Below, in pieces: positions 34,277 to 42,932 of a stretch of 64,000 nucleotides of DNA. Both the position numbers and the translations under genes were made by a program. The notes under the pieces are model-generated. The model worked only from the letters and a program-made list of their open reading frames with translations. It had not been told where the DNA came from and did no database searches. Within the stretch, counting starts at the first letter, position 1. The number at the start of each line of letters is the position of its first letter. Source of the DNA: Ulva prolifera (taxonomy: Eukaryota > Chlorophyta > Ulvophyceae > Ulvales > Ulvaceae); contig CM041202.1 of NCBI GenBank assembly GCA_023078555.1, positions 4,026,022 to 4,090,021 on the forward strand, given 5' to 3'.

Positions 34277-35296
34277 TATACCGTGCTAAATTAAAAGCAT
34301 GGACATGTAACGCAGGTCTCCAATGATGTTAAACACCTCGATATAACGCACAACTTAGGCCTGATATGTCTTGTCTCCAGGAATATTTTGCACACCCGTA
34401 ACGCTGCGGGCACCTCACGTCGCTAACTGCATGTCGCGGCTCACCGACTGGCATGTTTGCAACATCTTCGAATTACAACGCACGAAGTACAAATTGAAAT
34501 ATCATCTTTACAGAAATGCGCTTGTATTGTGTCATCATCAGCCCGCCCCTGGTCTAAATGCTCCGCTGCAGCCATGCGCTCTTGCATCTCGTCCTCGCCA
34601 ACCTCACAATCATTCATAAGCCTAAGCATGCCATCATATTGATAAGGATTAGCATATTCATCGTATTCGTGGTGTTCAACATCTTGCTCATCGACGATGC
34701 TTTCACTGTTTGACATGTTAGCCAAGCATACAACTTCACGCTCGGCGGTAAAGCAAAAAAAAATGTCGTTCTTAATGGTCAATGTGGGCATATAAAGTGC
34801 AGAATGTTATTTTGTCATGCACAGTGTTACGTGACACGTGCCATGGTCAAGCAAGCTAGGCAAAGTGGTGGCTAGCGGGGGTCAAGTGTCATCCCTTACG
34901 GTGACCTGGCGTAAGCCGTGTCATCGGGTGTCACGCCCGTGGGCTGTGCGATGCGGGTCACAGCCAGCGCGGACATTAGCTTTATATGTCCGCGTGTGCC
35001 TTTAAGGACCGTTGCTTATTCTTGCTCTTTTTTGCTGTGTGTTACACATTTACATGTACTTTGGTTATGCAACTCAAACACAACCCGTGTGACACCGCGC
35101 TGTAGCACGCTGCAGCACTGGTGTTGCAACTCGCATGCGCCTTTGGCACATGTATCGCTCAGCCTTCGCGCCGAGTCTCCAGAGTTTTGAAAGCAGCTAT
35201 AACGCATAACGGTGGCCAAATTGTCGTGACTGGGGTATATTTTGTACACAATAACGCTGCCATAGATGTCCATGCTTGTAATTTAGTACGGTACCC
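34277..35296. mobile_element. TIR DNA transposon with TA target duplication (Tc1/mariner- or pogo-like)
   Basis: Terminal inverted repeats of about 26 bp: CCGTGCTAAATTAAAAGCAT at the left (from 34281) and its complement AATTTAGTACGG at the right, each followed outward by TA. Removal with one TA restores the G3 frame, which supports both ends. About 1.0 kb, too short for a full transposase. The minus frame 34791-34441 encodes an acidic peptide (MSNSESIVDEQDVEHHEYDE) that might be the tail of a pogo/Tigger-like transposase. Probably a deletion derivative moved in trans. Confidence 0.75.
34441..34719 (-). pseudogene. Acidic C-terminal remnant, possible pogo-like transposase tail
   Basis: From an internal ATG (about 34719) the peptide is strongly acidic with DEQDVEHHEYDEYANPYQYD and later GEDEMQERMAAAEHLDQ. 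Acidic tails are known in pogo-type transposases, but no DDE motif is present, so the link is only suggestive. Confidence 0.3.
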
Positions 35297-35829
35297 AAAT
35301 GCGCGTGCCATGGGTGTACGTGGTGCCACAACAAGATTTGTTTACGCAAGGCATCGTGGTTGGGCACAACCAGTTTGTGGTCAGGGAAGTATGCTTGCAA
35401 ATGTTTGTCAAATCGAAAGTTCGGGGACGGGTTCCGAAATGCTGGGTCATGTGCATATCTAGTACGGAGGCGTTCCCAAAAATCAGCTATCACTGTGTCT
35501 AATGTATGGTGTTTATTGTGCTGGTCGTGGAGATTCGTACCGATTTCTGCGAAAGTCTCCTGGTCAATGACCATTCCCTCTGGCTGCTCGGGCGTGGCTC
35601 CTCGGAAAGCTGCAGCGACTTTTCTGCCGGGAGTGATTCAAGCGCCGAGGTTGCGGCTTTTGGCGGGGCGTTCCGAATCGTCAAGGGAGGTGGCAGCAAG
35701 GGCGGCGGCGGCAGCTGCTGCGGCGGCTGCCGTGGCTGTGGTTGTTGCCGAAGGTTCTGCCGCGGGTGTGCTGGGGGAGGGGGTAGAACTTCCTGAGGCG
35801 ATGGATGTTGGTGGCAGGAGGGCTTTGGC
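35295..35829 (-). pseudogene. pol: G3 linker and integrase zinc-binding start
   Basis: Open from 35574: DFWERLRTRYAHDPAF, then KLVVPNHDALRKQILLWHHV and HPWHAHLG, the histidines of the HHCC domain. The frame is cut by the DNA transposon at 35294. The Pro/Ala-rich linker upstream runs into the family A LTR at 35834. Confidence 0.8.
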
Positions 35830-36219
35830 GAAAGTGTTATAAACGAGAACCTATTATGTGTGCATTAGGAGGTTAGTGGTGCCTATACCTGGAGAGCCGC
35901 CGGGTCGTACGAAAGGTCACTACACAGATCAGTGAGTATACTGCACTGCACTGGATGCAAGACAGTGTAGCAACCTACGGAAGATGTAAGAGAAAGGTTA
36001 CTTCAGACTCGGACGCATACGCCTGTATGCGACCATTCGTGCATGTCTTCCGTGGCCCAATGGCAATGGCCACGGGCGAGCCGCTCACAGAGCGCCCCAA
36101 GTATCCTCATGCATGCTATCCTAACATAACACGGGTTGGGCCCTTGGCCACCATACCCATGCGCAGACTTGCGCGTCATGCATTGCAGGTGTACCCAGAC
36201 ACTGATTTATGACAGAAAG
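35830..36219. mobile_element. Solo LTR, family A (copy 2) with 5-bp TSD GAAAG
   Basis: LTR 35835-36214 (380 bp), TGTTATAAACGAG ... TTTATGACA, flanked by GAAAG at 35830-35834 and 36215-36219. Inserted in the linker of G3 pol. Closely similar to 8674-9043. Confidence 0.93.
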
Positions 36220-37447
36220 CTGCTACTGTTGCGGAAGCTCGGGCGGCGGCGGCGTTTGCCTATGCGGGGCCCGATGTTGTGATGTCGGCGGAGAACTTCG
36301 CAGCGGTAGTTGCAGCCCTGGCGGGGGCGTTGACGGCGGGTGTGACGGGTCCGTCGGCGACGACTGTGGAGGCTGTACTTCCGGGAGACCCGGCGGCAGC
36401 CCCAAGGTTTGGGGGAGTATTGAGCGCCTGCCCAATTGGAAGATTGCCGGGAGAATGTTGTCAGCACTGGCGGCGGGAGTTGCCCGTGTGGGCTGACCTA
36501 ACATATGTAAAGGCATGCTGCCCAGTGTGCCGGTTGACTGAGAGGCCTGTTGGGAAGTCTGGTGGTGGGCCGCCCGGGATGTCCCACTTGATGATCCCGG
36601 CGATGTTGGCAGGGGTGGAAAATCCGTGGGTGTAAGTGGCCTGCGCGCTAGAAGATTGGTAAGCGCAAGTGCCCGATATGGCTGTTGGGGATGCTCCGCG
36701 CTCAATGTCAAGCCATCATGAAAGGTCGCTTCTGTATCGGGCAAATGTGTAGCTCTACTGACTGCGTCAGCAACCACTTTTTTGTCTCCCGGTATGTATG
36801 GTATTTTCCAGTCAATACGGGAAAGAGATTCAAGCCATCCGGCGTGTTTGCCTGTCAGCTTTTTCTGTGTTTGCAAAAACAGAAAAGGGTTATGGTCTGA
36901 ATGTATGAACACATTTTGATTGTTTTCTAAGTCACACCGCCACTGACGGTATGCGAACACGATGGCCCCGAGTTCTTTCTCGAGGGTTTAATAATTCTCT
37001 TCCGACTGATTAAGCTTGCGACCTACCCAAGCAATTGGAGCTAGTTTACCCTCATATTCTTGGGTGAGCACCGCTCCATAAGCGTAGTCGGACGCATGAG
37101 TGTACATGTGGACGGTCGATTGGTATCGGGGTGACGCATGATTGTGGCATTCATCAGCGCGTGTTTAATATTTTCGAAGGATTGTGTGTGATGTACTGTC
37201 CATGGCTGTTGTTCCTCAGCACATATGCGCTGGAGCAGCGGGCCCGCAAGGGTGGGAAACTTTGGAATGAATCGTCGAAAGTACCCTGCTAACCCAAGAA
37301 ATGATCTGATATTGTTTGGTGACTTTTGCCAATCTTTCAAGGGCCAATCTTTCAAGACCGAAACTTTATAGGTGTCCAGCTTGACTGTGTCGGCCGTGAC
37401 TACATGACCTAGATACTTTATCTCTTGCAATGCAAATTGACATTTGG
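36220..37447 (-). pseudogene. pol: G3 RT end, RNase H and linker; frameshift and stop
   Basis: 37447-37050 encodes KCQFALQEIKYLGHV and FLGLAGYFRRFIPKF; a frameshift near 37060-37100 precedes the first RNase H aspartate, and a TAA at 36990-36988 replaces a residue just before TLEKELG-type sequence. From 36960 the frame is open: FAYRQWRCDLENN, HSDHNPFLFLQTQ (D), PGDKKVVADAVSRATH (D), then a Pro/Ser/Gln-rich linker. RT starts abruptly at the family B LTR. Confidence 0.85.
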
Positions 37448-37735
37448 TGTTGTGGGATATCCATATCTGGGGATTCAAGAATATAGATGACATAATCAAG
37501 AGAGGAGTCATCTACCAAAGGGCTCGTTGCTTTTGGTGAGCCCCAGTGGTAGAGCATGTCGTGTGTACTCGTGAGGTCACCGGTGCAATTCTTACTTTCA
37601 TTTCTGCCACGCGACTTTACACGGCGGCAAGGTACGCTCCCCTCCACGTCGTCATGCACAGTCAGCATGCGTACCACCTCAGGCACGCGCATTAACCCCT
37701 GTGCACACTCGATGAGACTAACCAGCGTCTTGACA
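37448..37735 (+). mobile_element. LTR, family B (copy 3), no matching target duplication
   Basis: 288 bp, TGTTGTGGGATATCC ... GTCTTGACA, same orientation as copy 1. Flanks are TTTGG on the left (G3 side) and CGCAT on the right (G2-B side), so they do not match. Contains the best-kept Pol III-like boxes: A box/D-arm GTGAGCCCCAGTGGTAGAGC at about 37537-37556 and B-box-like GGTGCAATTC at about 37582-37591. Confidence 0.88.
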
Positions 37736-38073
37736 CGCATTGTATTGCAGTGCCCGCACGCTCACTCGCACCGTAATCTAGGTGTCATCGCATAGGGGTC
37801 ATCATTGAACCCTATTACTACTGATAGCAGCGTCACGGTGGCACCCTGACATCGGCACCTGTGCACAAGGTGTCATACTACACTTGCATCACAACACGCA
37901 CAAACTAACCTTGCATTGTGCCTCGCGTCGAGCTGTGCTCCGTGCCGCGTTGAGCTGTGCTCCGTGTTTCTATCATAGCGTCTGTGCTAGCGAGCTCCAG
38001 CCACCGGCTGTTGAGCGTTTGTAGCTACACAGTTAACTCGCGGCCTCGCCGTAGCTCTTGATAACCGCGTGCG

Positions 38074-38883
38074 TTGGCCCCTTGTGCCGCGCCCCGTGCT
38101 GACCTAGCCGCGTGCTGTGCAGCGCGCGAGAATCTCACGGAGAACGCGCTGAGCTGTCTGCTTCAGCTTCACCCGGATCAAGCACAGCGTTTCCTTCGCG
38201 CCCAGCTCGCGCAGTATCAACTCTGGGATCAGCGGGGCACCACCACAGAGCAGCAGCTGGACCACTACAGAGGCTACCTCCGCAGCGTGGGCGTACTCCC
38301 TCGGTCATCGCACAGGCGCGGCAACTACACGCGCTCTGGACCGGTCCCGCCATCACGGGAGCTCGCTGGTCGTCGTTCGCCGCCGCCTGCGCAGCCGCAC
38401 TCGCGGCAGGAGCCGCCGCCGCGCTCGCAGCGTCCTCGGCCGTCGCCGCAGCGGCGTCGGCAGCCTCAGCCTCAGCGGCAGGAGCGTTCGCGGTCGGCGC
38501 CGCGGTACTTGCGCTCTACGCAGCCGCAGCAGTCGCCTTCAACCCCAGCGCCAGCGCGCGTGAGTGCGGGGCAGTCGCCGTCTCCGGCCAAGTTGGGCGA
38601 CGAACACCCGGCTCCAGCGACGGGAACTTTCGCCCGCGTCAACGCCGACGGCATATTTGACTGGGCAACGTGGACCGCGCTACCTCGCAACTTCGTGCGC
38701 CTCTCGGAGGATTGGCAGCAGTCCATCCGGAGCAGCCGCCCCGACTTGTTCGATCGGGTGACGGAGTTGCCTATCGGGTTCGGTGATTGGGGCAGGTCTG
38801 CCCAGCGCGACTACTTCATAGTCTATAAGGACCACCCTCTGAAACCAACTAGTGGTGAAGGGTCAGGCGAGTCGGCCTGCTAG
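38074..38883 (+). CDS. G2-B ORF1, unknown protein upstream of gag
   Basis: 269 codons open, ending 45 nt before the gag ATG. It has no ATG: the frame opens after a TAA at 38062 and the first usable start is a TTG, so translation must use a non-AUG start or splicing. The N-terminal third is helix-prone (LLQLHPDQAQRFLRAQLAQY), the middle is Pro/Arg/Gln/Ser-rich, and the C-terminal 80 residues (FDWATWTALPRNFVRLSEDW, RDYFIVYKDH) form a compact block also kept in G2-A. I do not recognise it. A +1 overlapping Ala-rich frame (38112-38660) is probably a shadow. Confidence 0.5.
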   Translation: MAPCAAPRADLAACCAARENLTENALSCLLQLHPDQAQRFLRAQLAQYQLWDQRGTTTEQQLDHYRGYLRSVGVLPRSSHRRGNYTRSGPVPPSRELAGRRSPPPAQPHSRQEPPPRSQRPRPSPQRRRQPQPQRQERSRSAPRYLRSTQPQQSPSTPAPARVSAGQSPSPAKLGDEHPAPATGTFARVNADGIFDWATWTALPRNFVRLSEDWQQSIRSSRPDLFDRVTELPIGFGDWGRSAQRDYFIVYKDHPLKPTSGEGSGESAC

Positions 38884-38928
38884 TCCTCAGTGTAACATCA
38901 CTTACTCCGGACACGGCTATTAATTGTC

Positions 38929-41598
38929 ATGGTTGCCCTACAGCAGATGTCACAGCAAGAGCTCCTGCGTGCGATTGTACAGGACTCACAAGCTGCACGC
39001 GCTGAGTTGACGCAGTCTATTCAGACACTGTTGGCGCAGGCCACCACGCATACTGGCATTATTTCACGTGTGAGTGAGCAGCAAGCCAGCATCAGGATTG
39101 CCCTTCAACAGAGTGAGGATAGGCACCGTGACTTGCACAATGAATTGCTCGAGGAGATTCGTGCTCTCCGAAACGACATCACTACTCTTTCACGAGCTGC
39201 GGCGGCAGAAACGACCGCTCAAGCAGAGTCCCGGTCTGTACTGGCAGCGGTGTCCGCGCGAGTTCAGGCACTGGCCAACGTCAGCACTGGTTCGTCCTCG
39301 TCGACGTCCGCACCTTATGCATCCGGCACCAGCCTGCCCCCTTTGGTCACAGACATTGATCTGCTCGACTTCACTAGTGGGTTGCCACGTGCATCGTCCG
39401 GCTTGCCGGCGCACCACCTGCCGGTGTCGGTGGTGATGCCGCCGCGTGTGCCTTCGCAGGCCTCGTGTGCGTCTCCGGTGCCTGTCGCAGCATCAAAACC
39501 ACCGGCACCAGGTGCAGCTGCGATCGTCCACGCGGAAGACACAGGCACACGGGCAGAGGCTAAAGCTTCGTTGCTTGCTGCTGGTATCACCTCGGACGCC
39601 GCTGTAACAGAACTCATGACCATGCTTGATTCCGCAGACGATGAGAAAAATCCTACCAAACGCCTAGCTTTGGCTGAGTTTTGGGGAAAAACTTTAGTGG
39701 ATAAGTCGTTGCAATTTGTGCACGGCGTCACGGACGTTGGTGACTGGCTGGCGCGCGCCCACGAGACTTCTGTGAAGTTTCGCGCATTTGCTGCACGGTT
39801 GCCGGGGGAGATTTCGGACAGGTGGATACATGACCGCTTGTTGGCCATGTTCCCGGTGGAATTCCACGTGCGCCTGAGCACGTCCAGCGATGCGAATCGC
39901 ACCCCGGACACCTTGCTGCGTTTAGTGCGGTCCAACTTCCAAGACAAACATTCGGAGTTGGCGACAAGCCTCACTGTGCTTCCAGACCGGCACATGCAAC
40001 AACCGGACAAGCTGGTCACGCGTCACATAGACGATAATGTGCGTGTGTATAGATTGCACAACGTGTGCGCCAAACTTACCCCGGCGCTGTACATAACGTT
40101 ATTTGGGGGTACACATCGCACCAACACGCTCGGTCGCGTTTTCCATACTGTGGCTCGCAAACACTTGCTTGAGCAGGGCATCACGGAGACATCCGACGAG
40201 TATAACTGGGTGGATCTAGAACCCATTCGCGCGTTGTGCCATATGCTTGATCGTGAGCAAGCCGAGCATTCAGCACAGCCCCGGCATGCTCCTTCGGTAG
40301 CTGCGTCTGCGGCTGTCGCCGCGAGTGGTGCAGCTCCGACAGAGCGGGGCACTCCCACCGGGCGCGGCAGAGGTCGCGGCCGTGGCCGTGGCGGTGGTCG
40401 TGGTGATCGCGACCCTGGCCCGCTTTGGGACCAGCCAAACGCGAACCAACCGGTCCAGCAAGATTTCTCCTCTGACATGCTGATGGCATCTGATCCACAT
40501 ATGTCAGTCAACACCAATGCTCTGAGCGCGCACATGTCCAATGCAGTCGTGGCAGCGGTGAATTCGCATGCCCTCCAGCACGGCCGCTCCCCAGCCGTTG
40601 GGCCCACCGTATGGCCGCATAAAGACCATTGGGAGATGCTGGCAGCGAGCATTGAGCCGGCAGCAAAGCCAGGCCATGCTTCGGTCGCTGCTGCCACGCG
40701 CTCCCGCAGCACAGTTGAGTTCAGCCCTACTGCCCGCGAACGCTCATATGATCCTAAGGAGCAACCTCGTACCATATCAGCGCAGCCTCCAGTGGAAGTG
40801 CCGTTGAAGGGTCTGGACGCCACGGCTCCAACGCCTGTCCTGGACGCGCCTTCGGCACTCCCGACTGTTGCGAATGATGTGGAGTCCGCTGTTCCTTCTG
40901 GCGCGGATGACCGCGCAGCTACAGCGGGGGGGCGCAAAGGCAGACGTAACAAGCGCAAAAAGACGCCCTCCCCTGCTAGTGCCAGCAGCTCGCACGGCGA
41001 CACTACTGATGCCCTTGCTCAGAAATCTCAGGATGCGGTCACTGTCCCTCCCGCGGGTGCCAAAGCAGTGCACCAAGCCCGCCTAGCGCGGAAGCCGTCG
41101 GCACGCCGGCCCAATTTGCAGGCAGACCGCGGGGATGTGTGTGATGAGCAGGACTCCGACACAGTCGCTGCGCGCCGAGCGCACCTCGATGAGTTCCGTC
41201 GGGAAATGGCAGATCGTAAAGTGCCCACGCGTGTGTACCGAGCAATTCTGCAGTCTACGGTCACCCTTTCTCTGGCAGAGCTGGCGGCGCTCGCTGTGCA
41301 TGACCGACTTGTGACGTTCCTTGTGCAACTTGCCGAGACGCTGCGTGAAGCGGACGATGCTCATGTGCTCGACGGCCCACGCAAACGCGTTGATGCGGTC
41401 CTGGCTGCCGCACTCCGTCGAGTCGTGACTGCCCATGCCGGCGCCACTCCGGACACGATGAAAGTATTGGCTACTGCCATTTCCACGTGCGCAGACCCTA
41501 GCGGTGTCAGCGCTCGGTGGTCCAAGATACTCTGTTCCAGCGCAGAATGGACAAAAGTGCCGGGCAAGACTACCAACGCTGAAAGTTCCGTTCGCTGA
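38929..41598 (+). CDS. gag: G2-B gag polyprotein
   Basis: 889 codons from ATG, intact. Structural protein of the virus-like particle. Residues about 1-85 are a long coiled-coil-like helix (ELLRAIVQDSQAARAELTQS, RHRDLHNELLEEIRALRNDI). A capsid-like helical core spans about 205-430 (LAEFWGKTLVDKSLQFVHG, WIHDRLLAMFPVEFHVRL). An Arg-Gly tract (GRGRGRGRGRGGGRGDRD) near 485 replaces a zinc knuckle as likely RNA-binding segment, and a basic patch GRKGRRNKRKK lies near 660. The protease frame overlaps the gag end in the +1 frame, suggesting frameshift expression of pol. G2-A lacks the core. Confidence 0.85.
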   Translation: MVALQQMSQQELLRAIVQDSQAARAELTQSIQTLLAQATTHTGIISRVSEQQASIRIALQQSEDRHRDLHNELLEEIRALRNDITTLSRAAAAETTAQAESRSVLAAVSARVQALANVSTGSSSSTSAPYASGTSLPPLVTDIDLLDFTSGLPRASSGLPAHHLPVSVVMPPRVPSQASCASPVPVAASKPPAPGAAAIVHAEDTGTRAEAKASLLAAGITSDAAVTELMTMLDSADDEKNPTKRLALAEFWGKTLVDKSLQFVHGVTDVGDWLARAHETSVKFRAFAARLPGEISDRWIHDRLLAMFPVEFHVRLSTSSDANRTPDTLLRLVRSNFQDKHSELATSLTVLPDRHMQQPDKLVTRHIDDNVRVYRLHNVCAKLTPALYITLFGGTHRTNTLGRVFHTVARKHLLEQGITETSDEYNWVDLEPIRALCHMLDREQAEHSAQPRHAPSVAASAAVAASGAAPTERGTPTGRGRGRGRGRGGGRGDRDPGPLWDQPNANQPVQQDFSSDMLMASDPHMSVNTNALSAHMSNAVVAAVNSHALQHGRSPAVGPTVWPHKDHWEMLAASIEPAAKPGHASVAAATRSRSTVEFSPTARERSYDPKEQPRTISAQPPVEVPLKGLDATAPTPVLDAPSALPTVANDVESAVPSGADDRAATAGGRKGRRNKRKKTPSPASASSSHGDTTDALAQKSQDAVTVPPAGAKAVHQARLARKPSARRPNLQADRGDVCDEQDSDTVAARRAHLDEFRREMADRKVPTRVYRAILQSTVTLSLAELAALAVHDRLVTFLVQLAETLREADDAHVLDGPRKRVDAVLAAALRRVVTAHAGATPDTMKVLATAISTCADPSGVSARWSKILCSSAEWTKVPGKTTNAESSVR

Positions 41599-42221
41599 AA
41601 TGCGGAAGTGCACGGGGTTCTTGACATCTCAGGTTTCCCGCGCCGGCGCGCCAAATCAGCCTCAGGGGTTGAAAGTCGCTTTCGATGAGGGCGCAGAACT
41701 CAATACCATCACCAAATCTGCTTGGCAGAAGCACAAAGCGAATTGGGAAAATGGTCACCCCGCGTTCAATGACAACCATGACATTGGCAAACCTCATGGT
41801 GTTAAAATGCAGCAGCCTGTCACCCTCACTGGTTTTCATGGGGACGCGGCATGACCACATTGTTCTAATTCACTTGCGCCTTGGTTGTGCGTGCTATCCA
41901 GTGTATTGTACGCTCGTTGACGTCGCCCCGGCAGATGTTGTCCTCGGACTTGGGTTCCGCAGGAAATTCAATGCCCCCTATCCGCCGGCATACCCTTTGT
42001 CGCAGTCAATGGGAGTTACTTCCATCTGCCTGGGCGTGCCGAAAGGATATGGGCTGTATTTCCCTAAAGGGATTCAAAATCTGTTTCGGGGCCGCGACCC
42101 CACTGATGCTGGGTTCTGCCAGATTCTCCATCTCCAGACCCCCTGGATGACATGGAATGTTACCGGCAAACGCCTCACGCCCACGCAACTCAGTGGAGCC
42201 GTCACCGATGCTTCTCAATGA
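41504..42221 (+). pseudogene. G2-B protease, broken by a frame change
   Basis: First half in frame to 41854 with FDEGAELNTITKSAW (retropepsin D-x-G-A), second half in the next frame (to 42221) with HIVLIHLRLGCACYPVYC and PADVVLGLGF (the I-L-G motif). The change falls at about 41840-41850 and is identical in G2-A. Confidence 0.75.
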
Positions 42222-42932
42222 CTGAGTTGACAGTCTGCACGGCGCTGGGTCCGCTCGTTTAAAGACCCGTCCCCCACAAATGCTGCATTGGCAGGTGTTT
42301 TCGATAGCATTTCAAAGGGGACATACAACTGTTCCATGGACTCTCAGGGTTGTGCCCTTGTGGACATGTCCTTAGGCAGCAAAGCTTTCTGCAAGCCGCG
42401 CTTGCCCTTCATTATTACACCAGCCATCGACGGTGGTGATTTAGTGGGTGATGAGTTCGCCCACGTCAACTCGTGTTGCAGGTCGCACTCGATGTGTGAC
42501 ATGCCTGAGGAGGGGGAGGACACTGCGACACAATCGTCGTTACGTGTGCCTGGCCCTTCACACGACCAGGCGCTAGGTTTTGACCCAGGCACAATTCCGG
42601 AGGAGCACCGCATCCTGATCGAGGCTGCACCTCCCGGAAATAATTTCACGGAACTGCCTAAACCTGCAGCAGCTTCATGCGCGGAGCATTCAGGCGTGCC
42701 CCGCACATTCTGTAGGCGTACTCAGTATCACCTTAGGCAAAGGCAATTGCGCACAGAAGAGTCTATCCGCCGAGCCGCGGTCGAGAAAGCACAACTCGCC
42801 AGTGCCACAGCGGAGGTAGCTCAAGTCACGAGCGACCAGCTCACAGACGAGCAGACTCAAGAGTTACAAGCTCTGATTGAAAAGCACAAGGGCCAGATCT
42901 CTTGGGACCCTAATGACATTGGGTGCCTATGA
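42222..42932 (+). pseudogene. G2-B pol connector before RT
   Basis: Open from 42288 (FDSISKGTYNCSMDSQG ... QTQELQALIEKHKGQISWDP). It ends early at 42932 because CT is missing after GTGCCTAT compared with G2-A, which reads on into EDYKEFYLQIPEE. Confidence 0.75.

Larger units (their letters stand above)
33348..37447 (-). mobile_element. G3: truncated chromovirus carrying three nested insertions
   Basis: On the minus strand: RT end (37447), RNase H, Pro-rich linker, integrase zinc domain, integrase core to about 33348. Related to G1 throughout. Inside lie a family A solo LTR (35835-36214), a TA-flanked DNA transposon (34277-35294) and a family B solo LTR (33979-34264). Removing the last two, each with one copy of its target duplication, rejoins the frame exactly between the HHVHPWHAH histidines and the CHSC cysteines. 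Both ends of G3 are missing. Confidence 0.85.

Noticed and set aside
37002..37100. Separate small gene at the G3 RNase H start
   Set aside because: It is the frameshifted continuation of G3 pol; residues on both sides align with G1.
38112..38660. 182-codon Ala-rich frame overlapping ORF1
   Set aside because: Low-complexity shift frame of the Arg/Pro/Gln-rich part of ORF1; only the ORF1 frame has a non-repetitive conserved end.
39227..40663. Segment absent from G2-A as a spliced intron
   Set aside because: No placement within the GCAG overlap gives GT-AG or GC-AG borders; microhomology deletion fits better.
40023..41003. 326-codon minus-strand frame opposite G2-B gag
   Set aside because: It mirrors the GC-rich gag codons, broken in G2-A, with no family resemblance; the plus frame has clear gag character.
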